64,000 bases of DNA from assembly GCA_002704915.1 (NCBI GenBank), contig PAIP01000036.1, positions 55,240 through 119,239 on the forward strand, in the 5' to 3' direction. Below, piece by piece: positions 38,220-46,861 of the stretch. How positions within the stretch are numbered: the stretch's first letter is position 1; each line of letters starts with the position of its first letter. The notes below the pieces were generated by a model. That model did not search any database. It saw only the letters and a program-made list of their open reading frames with translations, and was not told where the DNA came from. Source of the DNA: Parvularcula sp. (GTDB taxonomy: Bacteria > Pseudomonadota > Alphaproteobacteria > Caulobacterales > Parvularculaceae). The position numbers and the translations under genes were made by a program.

Positions 38220-38800
38220 TCAGGCCGCAGGCGGCGCTTTTCTCAGCGACCGCTGCGTTACATAGACGACTGCGCCGGCTAGAAGAAGAATCGGCAGGCC
38301 GGGTTCGGGCGCGTCCACGGGCGGTTCCTCCGGCGGGCACTCTTCATCGTCCGGATTGTCCTCGTCGCAGGGCGGCTCGCCTGGCGGGATCACCACGACC
38401 GGCGGCGGAATTACAGGCGGCACGCTCGGCCAGCCCGGGAAATAGGGCGGCGGCAGGACCTCTTCCTGCGGCGGCGTGGCCGGCGTCACAGGCGGCTCAG
38501 TTGGCGGAACCCGCCGCGTTTCCAGTGGGGCGACCGGATTATAACCGGCCAGCCGGGTCGGAACCGGACGGGGCGCTAAAAAGACTCGGCGGCGGCCCTC
38601 CGGGGCCCTTCGTCGCCGCAGCATCCGCAATTGACCACGATATCGTTGCGAATATCGCCGACGGCGCGGGCATGCCAGGCCTTGAATTCCTCGTCCGTCA
38701 TAGGGCCCGAATCGTTCCGGCCCCCCAGCCCCCCATTCCAAAGGATCGCGGCTGCAATAATGACGGCGGCGATAATGTTCGTGATGCCGTTACCCAACAT
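38220..38800 (-). pseudogene. Proline-rich protein with PEP-CTERM-like tail, split by a frameshift at a T5 run
   Basis: From ATG 38800 (GAGGTG five bases upstream) the frame gives a hydrophobic N-terminus (ITNIIAAVIIAAAILWNG) and ends ...RRAAAESF-stop at 38576. One base shifted, the other frame continues as LAPRPVPTRLAGYNPVAPLE, then a Pro-rich region, an acidic DEDNPDDEECPPEEP stretch, and a tail PEPGLPILLLAGAVVYVTQR with basic residues after it, like PEP-CTERM sorting signals. The junction lies on TTTTT (38577-38581), so one missing T explains the split. Joined product about 193 residues. It may be a mutation, slippage or a sequencing error. Confidence 0.65.
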
Positions 38801-39105
38801 AAGTCACCTCAAACGCCCCCAAACCCATATTAACACTTTTTGCGGGCGTCAGGGGGCTTTCCCGCAAGCCTACTCACAAGTCTTGTGCCAGAATCGGGCG
38901 GTTGCGAAATTATCCAGGATCAAAAATATATAGTTATTACAGCTATTTACAGAAGAGTGGGTGGGCATGGGGAAAAGCGTAGGCGAACGGGCAGGCGAAA
39001 GGCCCGGCCCGCCTGTGCCGTTTTGGCGCCGCAGCGCGCTGAAATTGCCCCGGATCGGGCCCTCCGGCTACCCAATCCGGCCAGCCCGTGATAGGAATCG
39101 TTAAC
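38801..39105. other. Intergenic region upstream of the lysozyme gene
   Basis: 305 bases with no credible gene. An A+T-rich patch at 38905-38955 is a likely promoter area. A G+C-rich imperfect hairpin lies near 38990-39030 (GGCAGGCG...CGCCTGTGCC) before TTTTGG. Confidence 0.45.
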
Positions 39106-40179
39106 GTGAGTGACGGGGGAGTCGCGGGCGGACGCGCTCTTTCGGCGCGGCTTCTTGAGTGGTCCCGAAGGTTAGGGGCGAAGTCAGAGGGGGTTGAAGC
39201 GGGTCTGATGCGGACGGGAGAGACCGGTCTTAATCTGATCAAGGGGTATGAGGGCCTGCGCATGTCTGCGCACTACGCCCCGACCGAACAATGGACCGTC
39301 GGCTACGGACATACCGGGTCGGCGCGCCATGGCATGAGCGTCACCGAAGGCGACGCGGAACGCCTCCTCAAGGATGACGTCAAACCTATCGAACAACTGA
39401 TCGGCGACACGGTGCGCGCGCCGCTCAATCAGAATGAACATGACGCGCTGGTCTCGCTCATTTTCAATATCGGCGAAGACAACTGGCGCCGGTCGACCGT
39501 GCTCCGCAAACTGAACGCCGGCGACAAGATTGGCGCCGCGAACGCGTTCGAGCTGTGGTCGAAGGCGTTCGTCAATAACGAACTTGCAACGCTTGACGGT
39601 CTCGTGCGCCGGCGCGCCGCGGAAAAGTCGCTGTTCCTCATGCCGACCGACGCCACGCTGGTTGTTCCGAGTTCGGATGTTCAGCCTGCGTCCGAATGCG
39701 AGCCGGATTTTGTGTCGGAGCGGGTCATGAACGCCAAGCCGCTTGTGGACTTCGACGAATATAAAAAAGACGCCAATAAAGCGCTTTCGCCGGAAGAGCG
39801 CGCCTCGCGCACGCGCGCATTGTTTGCGGCGACCCAGGCCCTGTCCGGCGATCCGTCGAAAATGATCATCTCCAAGGCGGAAGAGCGCGCCGATATGGGC
39901 GTCACCGTGGGCGCCTTGCTGGCGGGGCTGCTCGCCTTCGCCATGACAGGGGTCGGCGCGATCCTGCTTATCGGTCAAGAAGCGCCGGGAATCGCCGAAG
40001 CCATGGGGCTCACCTATGAGCGGTTTACGGCGATCTTCGAAAATCTGCCGATCTGGCTGTCCGGCATCGGCGCGGCGATGTCCTATTTCATCCTCTATAT
40101 CCTTGTAAAAAGGGCTGCGCGTCACGACCTGAAGCGTCAACGGGCGCGGGATGTCGCGCGATTGCGCGTCGCGGAATAA
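39106..40179 (+). CDS. Lysozyme (glycoside hydrolase 24-like) with C-terminal membrane anchor
   Basis: About 357 residues from GTG 39106 (AGGA nine bases upstream; GTG 39088 is an alternative). Residues 35-170 form a phage-type lysozyme: GLNLIKGYEGLRMSAHYAP carries the catalytic Glu, EQWTVGYGHTGSARHG the Thr/His site, and NQNEHDALVSLIFNIGEDNW follows. After a charged linker, two hydrophobic helices sit at about 268-290 and 318-345, then a basic tail. No signal peptide is visible. Endolysins rarely carry such an anchor. Neighbours are not phage genes, so a domesticated muralytic enzyme is likely. Confidence 0.8.
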   Translation: MSDGGVAGGRALSARLLEWSRRLGAKSEGVEAGLMRTGETGLNLIKGYEGLRMSAHYAPTEQWTVGYGHTGSARHGMSVTEGDAERLLKDDVKPIEQLIGDTVRAPLNQNEHDALVSLIFNIGEDNWRRSTVLRKLNAGDKIGAANAFELWSKAFVNNELATLDGLVRRRAAEKSLFLMPTDATLVVPSSDVQPASECEPDFVSERVMNAKPLVDFDEYKKDANKALSPEERASRTRALFAATQALSGDPSKMIISKAEERADMGVTVGALLAGLLAFAMTGVGAILLIGQEAPGIAEAMGLTYERFTAIFENLPIWLSGIGAAMSYFILYILVKRAARHDLKRQRARDVARLRVAE

Positions 40180-40219
40180 TCCCGGCCCCCTCGAATTTTC
40201 TGAAATCGAGTTTGCCGGA

Positions 40220-40666
40220 ATGACGTTACATCTGATGAAATTATGCGCCGGCGCTGAAAGCGTCGACGATCTCGCCGCGCGCATCGCCTATCGCTGCAAG
40301 GTCAACAAAACTGCGGGTCGTGGGGCCGTTCACGATCACGTCACGCGCATGCATCCGCGCCGGGAGGCGGAACTTCTCGACGGCGGCTCCATTTACTGGG
40401 TGATCAAGGGCGTGATCCTGGCGCGTCAGAAAATTCTGGGCTTTGAGCGGCGGATCGGGAACGATGATATCGAGCGCACGGCGATCCTCCTCGACCCGGC
40501 CTATGTTCTGACCCGTCCGCAGCCGCGCCGCGCCTTTCAGGGCTGGCGCTATCTTCAAAGCGAGGATGCGCCGCGGGATGTGAAAGTGCAGAGTGCGAAA
40601 ACCGGGAACGGCAAGGAACCGCCGCCGGAATTGGGGGCGAAACTCGCCGAGCTGGGATTGTTGTGA
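40220..40666 (+). CDS. DUF1489 family protein
   Basis: 148 residues, cytosolic. The start MTLHLMKLCAGAESVDDLAA, then THVTRMHPRRE-type spacing (HDHVTRMHPRREAELLDG), YWVIKGVILARQKILGFE and a PRRAFQGWRYL end are the DUF1489 pattern found across alphaproteobacteria. ATG 40220 is preferred to the longer reading from 40151. Function unknown. Its TGA overlaps the next gene's GTG/ATG. Confidence 0.85.
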   Translation: MTLHLMKLCAGAESVDDLAARIAYRCKVNKTAGRGAVHDHVTRMHPRREAELLDGGSIYWVIKGVILARQKILGFERRIGNDDIERTAILLDPAYVLTRPQPRRAFQGWRYLQSEDAPRDVKVQSAKTGNGKEPPPELGAKLAELGLL

Positions 40667-41445
40667 TGCAGATGGTCAAAACCTTGGTGATGGGCGCAGC
40701 GGCGGCGGGCGCCGCCGGTGTGGCGGTGATGACGGTTCCCGATCGCGATGGAGCGGACGCGAACGGCGCGCGGGCGGGCGCCGGTGAAGTCTGCCTTAAA
40801 ACCGACCTCTCCCTGTTCAAGGATGTTTCCGCGAAATGCTTTTCGCGCGACGACCTCCTGGCGTTGCGCGACCGTGCGGTGGTCGACAGGCAAGGGGGCG
40901 TGGTGGAGCTGTCCATGTCGCATCCCACCGATATGAGCGTGCCGTCGAAATCCTGCCGCACCTGCAGCGACTATCGTGAAATGAGTTTCGATGGCTGGTA
41001 CGCATTAAGCTCGCGCGACATGCGCCGCGAAGCGTATTTCATCCGCGCCTGCGGCGTGCTGGCGGCGCTTCTGGAAGCGCAACCCGCGCGCTCTTCCCAT
41101 TTTGCGGACGGATCGCCCACGGCGGAAGCGGTTGCAAAGCTTGCCGGATCCATGAGCTTCGGCGAGGCGAATGCTGACGCCGCAAATCTTGCGGTGGAAA
41201 AGGCGTCGAGCGCCGTGTGGCGGATTTCCTCCGACGCCATGAAGATAGAAATCCATGAGATCGCGAACGCCGATTTTGATAATGACGGTATTGAGGAAAT
41301 CCTGGCGTTTACCGCGGGGGCGCCCGAAGGCGGCACCGCCGCCTTTTATGAGGCGGGCCTGATTGAAAAAGACACGGCCGGCGCGGCGTTATCCTTCACG
41401 CCTCTGTCCTACGGACGTAACAAAGCCGCGGGTGCGGGGCTTTAG
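40663..41445 (+). CDS. Exported protein of unknown function
   Basis: About 260 residues, starting at GTG 40663 or ATG 40666 on the DUF1489 stop. The N-terminal LVMGAAAAGAAGVAVMT looks like a signal peptide. Cys pairs occur at CLKT...KCFS and SCRTCSDYR. The C-terminal IANADFDNDGIEEILAFTAG resembles a calcium-binding FG-GAP/EF-hand-like loop (DFDNDGIEE). Not recognised beyond this. Confidence 0.7.
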   Translation: MMQMVKTLVMGAAAAGAAGVAVMTVPDRDGADANGARAGAGEVCLKTDLSLFKDVSAKCFSRDDLLALRDRAVVDRQGGVVELSMSHPTDMSVPSKSCRTCSDYREMSFDGWYALSSRDMRREAYFIRACGVLAALLEAQPARSSHFADGSPTAEAVAKLAGSMSFGEANADAANLAVEKASSAVWRISSDAMKIEIHEIANADFDNDGIEEILAFTAGAPEGGTAAFYEAGLIEKDTAGAALSFTPLSYGRNKAAGAGL

Positions 41446-41556
41446 CAGGTCCGCCATTTGCGGCTTTTTTTCCGGTTTTCCATCAAGGCATTGGACCCGG
41501 CGGACAGGATGCTTAATATACAAGGCGATTCTGATTTCTCAGGGAGAAACCGGGCT

Positions 41557-42303
41557 TTGCCATTTATCAGATCTTTTGGGGCGTTCCTGATTCTGGGACT
41601 CGTCTCGGCTTGTGCGTCCTTTCCAGGCGCCGGCGGGAAATCCGCATCGCAATCTCCTGAAGAGATTGAATCCGCGCAGGTCCAGATCGCCGCGCTGGAA
41701 GCGGAGCTCGCCCGGGTAAAATCGCAAAATGCGCGCCTCGCCAGCGAGCTTTTGGCCGTAAAGCGTGAGCAGGACAAAAAGCAGGCGGGTAATGCGCCTG
41801 AGCTGAAAGACCCGGAGCCCGAATTGCCGCCGGCGCCGGAGGTCATTGCCGATGAGGGGGCCCCGCGCCCCAATGCGGTTGTCGACGACGCCGCGTCGCC
41901 GGCGCTGGCGACCACCGATGTGCCGGTGGAAACCGCCCCCCGTCTTGTCCAGCCGACCTTCGCCTCGAATGAAACGGTTTTCGAGAATGAAGCGGAAGGC
42001 GACATCCGGATGGAAAGCGTTCTCTTCGGCGTTCACCTCGCGTCTTACCGGCACATGGAGGAAGCGCGCGCAGGATGGCGCAAGCTACAGCGTGAAAACC
42101 CCGATGAACTCGGTCTTTTGGAGCCGCGCGTCGAAGGCGTCGATGTCGAGGGAAAGGGCCGCTTTCTGCGCCTGATCGGCGGCGGGTTCGCTTCTCAAGA
42201 CAAAGCGCAAAGCCTTTGCGGACAGCTCAAAGCCAAAGGGCTCTTCTGTTCGGTCGCAAGCTTTGAAGGCGAACGTCTCTCGCTTGCGGAGAATGGTCCT
42301 TAG
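41557..42303 (+). CDS. SPOR-domain lipoprotein
   Basis: About 248 residues from a TTG start (GGGAG ten bases upstream) that puts a lipoprotein signal (FGAFLILGLVSAC) at the N-terminus; ATG 41509 is an alternative. Residues 30-70 form a coiled coil (QVQIAALEAELARVKSQNAR), then a Pro/Glu linker. Residues 155-240 are a SPOR domain (VLFGVHLASYRHMEEARAGW and onward), which binds denuded septal peptidoglycan. Likely a division- or envelope-associated outer membrane lipoprotein. Tail-to-tail with the PapD-like gene, stops overlapping. Confidence 0.8.
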   Translation: MPFIRSFGAFLILGLVSACASFPGAGGKSASQSPEEIESAQVQIAALEAELARVKSQNARLASELLAVKREQDKKQAGNAPELKDPEPELPPAPEVIADEGAPRPNAVVDDAASPALATTDVPVETAPRLVQPTFASNETVFENEAEGDIRMESVLFGVHLASYRHMEEARAGWRKLQRENPDELGLLEPRVEGVDVEGKGRFLRLIGGGFASQDKAQSLCGQLKAKGLFCSVASFEGERLSLAENGP

Positions 42304-43124
42304 CCATCCTCGGGCGGGGCGATGTCAAAGGCGCGCTCATCGAAAACGACGCCTGAAAATTCCGCCGCGCCTTCATAACGGACCACCAGTTCGCCCGCGC
42401 TGAGCGAGACATAGCCGAAGGGTATCGTCACTTTGCGCAGCGCGGCGTCGGTGAAACCGGCGACATTCTCTCTCAGTCCCAGCAGTTCTTTCTCGCCCCC
42501 TTCCGGCGTGTAGGTGACGACGAGCCGCCCGAAGCTCGACCAGTCGCCTGTGGGCTCAATGGCGGTTTCGAGCATCAGCAAGCCGTCATCGTCGCGTAAG
42601 AGCCGGACATTGGCGATCTTCGCCTTCGCCTTGCCGCCGCCATGACGCAGGAGGACAGGCGCGGACAGCCCGAGACTGACATCCACCTGAAGACCGGCGC
42701 TGGCCTTGCGGATGGCGGAGCGTGAAGCCTGCGTTTCGATCAGCAGATGAGAGCGCCGTTCGCCATCGGGCAGCGCGGCGCCGTCTTTCACGCGCACCGT
42801 CACAAGCTGGCGCGCGCCCGGCTTCAGCCGGAAATGGGCGGGCGACACAACGAGCCAGGGCGCCGCGCTGAGTTCGGCCCGCAGCTCCGGCGCCGCCGGC
42901 GCATAGCCGGTTTCCGTAGCGGCCAAATCAGTCCATGAAACGGTGGCGTCCATGATGCGGTCGGACGGGTTGGAGACGGTGAAAGCCGCTTCCCGGTGTT
43001 CCTCGCTCAAAACCTGACGCAGAGGCGCGAGGCCCATATCGGCCTGACTGGCCGATAGGGTTAACGGCGAGGCAATCGCCATGAACAGGGCCGCAAACAG
43101 CCTGGGTTTCTTCGCTATCGCCAT
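42300..43124 (-). CDS. Periplasmic PapD-like pilus-assembly chaperone
   Basis: About 274 residues. ATG 43124 gives a signal peptide (RLFAALFMAIASPLTLSAS). The mature part starts LAPLRQVLSEEHREAAFTVS and continues with immunoglobulin-like strands (WLVVSPAHFRLKPGARQLVT) as in PapD/CsuC chaperones, including the basic groove Arg. No usher or pilin gene lies beside it, so an orphan role is possible. Confidence 0.8.
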   Translation of the reverse strand: MAIAKKPRLFAALFMAIASPLTLSASQADMGLAPLRQVLSEEHREAAFTVSNPSDRIMDATVSWTDLAATETGYAPAAPELRAELSAAPWLVVSPAHFRLKPGARQLVTVRVKDGAALPDGERRSHLLIETQASRSAIRKASAGLQVDVSLGLSAPVLLRHGGGKAKAKIANVRLLRDDDGLLMLETAIEPTGDWSSFGRLVVTYTPEGGEKELLGLRENVAGFTDAALRKVTIPFGYVSLSAGELVVRYEGAAEFSGVVFDERAFDIAPPEDG

Positions 43125-43229
43125 AGGACTCAGAATCGTCTCACAGTCGAAATTACACGGGGAGAGTTTCCCATGCGTAAGCAAAAACCATAGAAACACG
43201 GCCCAAAGGGCCGATATCGGATTCTTTCA

Positions 43230-44096
43230 ATGACGCACGTAATTGTTCTGGGGAACGAAAAGGGCGGCTCCGGCAAGTCGACTACCGCCATGCACCTCAT
43301 TGTCGCGCTGTTGCGCTCCGGCAAAAAGGTCGGCGCCATGGATCTCGACCTGCGTCAGGGCAGCCTCAGCCGGTATCTGGAGAACAGAAGAAAATTCTGC
43401 GAGAACAAGGGGAAAGAGCTTGTTTTTCCGACAGTAGTGACGGTCGAGCCGTCCTCCCTCGACAGCCGGGCGGAGTCCCAGAAGAAAGAGACGGAAAACC
43501 TTAAAAGCGCTCTGAAATCTCTTTCGGGCTGCGATTTCGTCGTGATCGACTGCCCGGGCGCCAACACTCATCTTTCGCGGCTGGCGCATTTGCATGCGGA
43601 CACGATCGTCACGCCGCTCAACGACAGTTTCGTCGATTTCGACTTGCTCGCGAAAGTGGACCCCGCGACCGGCAAGGTGCTCGGCCCCAGCCTGTATAGC
43701 GAGATGGTCTGGACCGCGCGCAAGCAGCGGGCGATGATGGGCGTGCGCGGCGGCATTGACTGGATCGTGATGCGCAACCGCCTGTCGGCGACGCGCGCGC
43801 GCAACAAGAAGACCATGGGCGACAAGCTTGAGGAGCTGTCTTCGCGGATCGGGTTTCGTCTCGCCCGTGGCTTTGGCGACCGGGTGATCTATCGCGAGCT
43901 GTTTCCCATCGGGTTGACGCTGCTTGACCTTGGCGGCGTCGATTCGCCGGTACGCCTGTCGACCATGAGCCATGTGACGGCGCGCCTTGAGATTCGGTCT
44001 CTCGTCGCCTCGCTCAAGCTTCCGGCGGAAGATGAGCAGCCGGAAGACGGCGAGTCCTCGGAGAATGGCGGGAAAAAGAGCGCCGCGGCGGCCTGA
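43230..44096 (+). CDS. mipZ: Division-plane positioning ATPase MipZ
   Basis: ParA/MinD-family ATPase, 288 residues. It forms a gradient from ParB at the poles and blocks FtsZ assembly there. The start VIVLGNEKGGSGKSTTAMHL is the deviant Walker A motif, MDLDLRQGSLSRYLENRR is the MipZ-specific stretch, and FVVIDCPGANTHL is Walker B. The C-terminus has an acidic/Lys-Ala tail. Divergent from the PapD-like gene. Confidence 0.95.
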   Translation: MTHVIVLGNEKGGSGKSTTAMHLIVALLRSGKKVGAMDLDLRQGSLSRYLENRRKFCENKGKELVFPTVVTVEPSSLDSRAESQKKETENLKSALKSLSGCDFVVIDCPGANTHLSRLAHLHADTIVTPLNDSFVDFDLLAKVDPATGKVLGPSLYSEMVWTARKQRAMMGVRGGIDWIVMRNRLSATRARNKKTMGDKLEELSSRIGFRLARGFGDRVIYRELFPIGLTLLDLGGVDSPVRLSTMSHVTARLEIRSLVASLKLPAEDEQPEDGESSENGGKKSAAAA

Positions 44097-44146
44097 GCTT
44101 TCTTATTCGCATCGCTCTCGGTCGATCCCGCGGCTATGCTGCCCCT

Positions 44147-44611
44147 ATGTCCTTCGCTCTCATCGCGCTCTTCATTGCTTTCGGCGCCGCTGGCTGGCTC
44201 CTCTTCCGGCTGGCCGGCAATCGCGAGGAGGGCGGCGAACGCTCCATGACCGTCATGAAAGTCGTCGTCTGGCTTGCCCTGACGGCGGCGCTGTTGGCGG
44301 CGAAGCTTTGGCCGCTTGCTTTCATGGTGCTTCTGGCCGCCGGCGGCGTAACGGCGATTGAGGCCTGGCGCGCCCGCGCCGGCCCGGCGGAAACCGGCGA
44401 AGAGGCGCCGCGCGCGCCGCCGGCGCGCCGGATGAGCGAAGACGAAGCGCTAGCCGTTCTGGGGCTGGACGCCGGGGCCGGGCCGGCGGAAGTGCGCGCC
44501 GCTTATCGCAAGCTGATCGCCCAGCTTCATCCCGATAAGGGGGGTACGGACTATCTTGCTGCGAAAATCAACGAAGCGCGCGATCTGCTGCTGCGCAGGC
44601 TGGGCGATTAA
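44147..44611 (+). CDS. Membrane-anchored J-domain protein (TIM14-like)
   Basis: 154 residues. Two hydrophobic helices at 1-22 and 38-62, then a Pro/Ala linker and a C-terminal J-domain: SEDEALAVLGLDAGAGPAEV with the HPDKGG motif in LIAQLHPDKGGTDYLAAK. The layout matches alphaproteobacterial relatives of mitochondrial Tim14/Pam18. It should stimulate DnaK ATPase at the inner membrane; partner unknown. Tail-to-tail with the HxlR gene. Confidence 0.88.
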   Translation: MSFALIALFIAFGAAGWLLFRLAGNREEGGERSMTVMKVVVWLALTAALLAAKLWPLAFMVLLAAGGVTAIEAWRARAGPAETGEEAPRAPPARRMSEDEALAVLGLDAGAGPAEVRAAYRKLIAQLHPDKGGTDYLAAKINEARDLLLRRLGD

Positions 44612-44614
44612 TCG

Positions 44615-44992
44615 CTATTCCACCTTGAAAGGCGGTTTGATCGTGGCCGGATAATGGGCGTTCGCCCAGGCCGCAATTTCGCGCAGCACCGGGCCCAACG
44701 CCCGGCCTTTTTTTGTTAGCGCATAGTCGTAACGAACCGGGTTGTCCTGATAGGCCGTTTTTTCGATCAGCCCATGGTCTTCCAGACGTTTCAGCCGCTC
44801 TGCCAGTATATTCGTCGTCACGCCTTCCGGCGATTTCAGAAAATCACTGTAGCGGCGCACGCCCCGAAAAAGATCGCGAATGACGATCAGCGACCACTTG
44901 TCCCCGACAATGTCGAGGGTGACCGCAAGCGGGCAGGGGGAGCGCTGGAAGGCGGAGGGTTCGGCCAAGGGATTTTCGTCTCGTGTTGTCAC
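44615..44992 (-). CDS. HxlR-family winged-helix regulator
   Basis: About 125 residues. The single domain is complete: SPCPLAVTLDIVGDKWSLIV, IRDLFRGVRRYSDFLKSPEG, the recognition helix region NILAERLKRLEDHGLI and ALTKKGRALGPVL. GTG 44992 is given as the start, but TTG 44968 fits the usual short N-terminus, and longer readings run into the operator. The conserved Cys (SPCPL) is a redox or electrophile sensor in relatives such as YodB. Divergent from a DsbA-family gene over a large palindrome. Confidence 0.85.
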   Translation of the reverse strand: MTTRDENPLAEPSAFQRSPCPLAVTLDIVGDKWSLIVIRDLFRGVRRYSDFLKSPEGVTTNILAERLKRLEDHGLIEKTAYQDNPVRYDYALTKKGRALGPVLREIAAWANAHYPATIKPPFKVE

Positions 44993-45043
44993 TTTTAATT
45001 TGCAAGTTAGTCTTTGTCGCAGTAACTTGCAAAATAAAAGTGA
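44989..45043. promoter_or_regulatory. Long dyad, likely operator of the HxlR regulator
   Basis: 21-base arms 44989-45009 and 45023-45043 are inverted repeats with one mismatch around a 13-base spacer. Each arm holds TTGCAAGTTA or its complement. The dyad fills the space between the divergent HxlR and isomerase genes. Confidence 0.7.
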
Positions 45044-45091
45044 CTGCGGCCCGTCGCCGTCGTTCCAGAGGCCATGACGCAAGGAGAGCCA

Positions 45092-45658
45092 ATGCCCCAT
45101 ATCCGTGTTTATCACTCGTTTCGCAGCCCTTATTCCCGGCTTGGTCTGCATATCCTTGCGCGCACAGGGCTAAAGGCGGAACTGATTCCGTTCACCGGTC
45201 CGCCCGAGGGCGTTGCGTTTAACGATCCCGTGGCGAACCCGTTGAAGCTTTCCTATTACATGCAGGATGCGCCGCGCATGACCATGCGCATGGGGCTTCC
45301 CATCAATCCGCCGCAGCCATTCGATACTGACATGACGCCATCCTACAAGGCGGCGGTCGCCGCCGAGCGCGACGGCAAGGGACTTGATTTCGCGATCAAG
45401 GTCTCAGACGCGCGATGGGGCAAAGGACGCGATGTTTCGGATCTGTCCGTACTCGAAGCCTGCGCGGAAGAGGCTGGCTGGGATAAAAACGCGGTGTCGT
45501 CATCGCAAGAGGACGACTTCGTCGCCGCTGAATTGACGCGTCACCGCAAGATGATCGAAGAGGACGGCGTGTTCGGCGTTCCCTTCGCCGTCATGGGCGC
45601 CAGAAAATATTGGGGACATGATCGTTTCGACCTTTTGGCCGAAGACGCCGACGGATAA
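45092..45658 (+). CDS. DsbA-family isomerase (2-hydroxychromene-2-carboxylate isomerase-like)
   Basis: 188 residues, cytosolic, thioredoxin-like fold. The active-site region reads HSFRSPYSRLGLHI, with Ser where DsbA has Cys, as in glutathione-dependent HCCA isomerases; the cis-Pro loop is VFGVPFAVMGARKYWGHDRF. ATG 45092 has AAGGAG upstream. Likely controlled by the divergent HxlR regulator. The substrate may be an aromatic or electrophilic compound; not provable here. Confidence 0.85.
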   Translation: MPHIRVYHSFRSPYSRLGLHILARTGLKAELIPFTGPPEGVAFNDPVANPLKLSYYMQDAPRMTMRMGLPINPPQPFDTDMTPSYKAAVAAERDGKGLDFAIKVSDARWGKGRDVSDLSVLEACAEEAGWDKNAVSSSQEDDFVAAELTRHRKMIEEDGVFGVPFAVMGARKYWGHDRFDLLAEDADG

Positions 45659-45661
45659 GAG

Positions 45662-46726
45662 TCAGGCGACGTTTTCTTTTGCGCCGGTTTCCTGCCCGGT
45701 CACTTGTCTTTCATGCGTAACGCGATTGCGTCCTGTGGTTTTCGCAGCATAGAGACAGGCGTCCGCCCGTTCGATGAAGCTTTCCATCGTGTCCTTGGCG
45801 CGAAGCTGTGCGACGCCCATGGACATGGTGATGGCGCCAAGATCCTCGTCGGTGCGGCGTTTGCGCAGGCGGCGTGACTCAACGGCCACGCGAATTTTTT
45901 CAGCGACCTTGTGGGCGTTTTCCAGCGATGTTCCAGGCAGGACGATGGCGAATTCCTCACCGCCATACCGGGCCAGAAGGTCCATGCCCTTGACATTGGC
46001 GTTCATGACCTCGGCCACGAGACGCAGCACCTGGTCGCCGGTCTGATGACCCCAGGTGTCGTTGAAGGTCTTGAAGTGATCGATATCGGCAAGCACGAGC
46101 GCCAGCGGTTCGTCGGAGTCGATCGCGTCGTTTATATGTTTTTCAAGCGACCGGTCGAAGGTTGCCCGGTTGGCGACGCCGGTCAGGGCGTCCTGCATGG
46201 CTTCGCGCTGAATCGATTCGACGTCGCGCTGCAGGTTGTTCACTTCCTCCACGGAGGCGGCGAGTCGCTCTTCGAGATATTCGTTCTCTTCGCGCATGCT
46301 TTTGGCGATGGATATCACGCCCTCAAGCAAGGCGCCCACGGCCGGATATTTCTCCGTCGAATCGCGAAGCTGATCCGACATGTCGTTCAGTTTTTCCGAA
46401 TGACCCTGCGCGTTCTCTCCGGTCTGCTCAACGAGATCGTAAAGATCGGAGACTTCCGAATGAAAGCGGTTCATCAGGTCGAGGACGTCGGTGGATATGT
46501 CCGCATGCTGGACGAGCTTGTTGTAGAGCGCGTCGGCTTTTTCCTGCGTGACCAGACCGTCGGGGTCCATGGCCTTTTGAATATGTGCGGAGAGGGCGGG
46601 GTTTTTCCCCTCCACATGGGCGTACCATAATTCATAGTTCCGGGGCGTCGCGGCGAGCCCTGTTTTTTTCAAAGCCGCCAGCGCCAGTTCCGCAAATTCA
46701 TGCGTCGATGCATTATTCCCAGGCAT
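45662..46726 (-). CDS. Diguanylate cyclase (GGDEF domain)
   Basis: 354 residues, cytosolic. Residues 1-150 are a helical sensory region (YELWYAHVEGKNPALSAHIQ and onward), then a coiled coil (LEERLAASVEEVNNLQRDVE), then GGDEF at 175-340: ALTGVANRATFDRSLEKH, the active site RYGGEEFAIVLPG, and AKTTGRNRVTH. The I-site position reads KGMD instead of RxxD, so product inhibition may be weak. A full CtrA-type box lies about 120 bases upstream (46847-46861). Confidence 0.92.
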   Translation of the reverse strand: MPGNNASTHEFAELALAALKKTGLAATPRNYELWYAHVEGKNPALSAHIQKAMDPDGLVTQEKADALYNKLVQHADISTDVLDLMNRFHSEVSDLYDLVEQTGENAQGHSEKLNDMSDQLRDSTEKYPAVGALLEGVISIAKSMREENEYLEERLAASVEEVNNLQRDVESIQREAMQDALTGVANRATFDRSLEKHINDAIDSDEPLALVLADIDHFKTFNDTWGHQTGDQVLRLVAEVMNANVKGMDLLARYGGEEFAIVLPGTSLENAHKVAEKIRVAVESRRLRKRRTDEDLGAITMSMGVAQLRAKDTMESFIERADACLYAAKTTGRNRVTHERQVTGQETGAKENVA

Positions 46727-46846
46727 GCCGCCCCTTGGTGCTTAAACGTGCTTCTCCCACGTTTGAGCCAATTTAGGGCAGCCCAGTAAAGGATTGCCTA
46801 AAACATCCTGTGCGGATGTAGGCAAAACCTTATTTTAAACAGGCGA

Positions 46847-46861
46847 TTAATTTGACGTTAA
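46847..46861. promoter_or_regulatory. Candidate CtrA binding site
   Basis: TTAA-TTTGACG-TTAA matches the TTAA-N7-TTAA CtrA box. It lies upstream of the diguanylate cyclase gene and touches the stop codon of the helicase gene. An additional TTAA occurs at about 46835. Confidence 0.45.

Noticed and set aside
39106..41445. Prophage or gene-transfer-agent remnant around the lysozyme
   Set aside because: Neighbours are DUF1489, an exported protein and a SPOR lipoprotein; no capsid, portal, terminase or tail genes.
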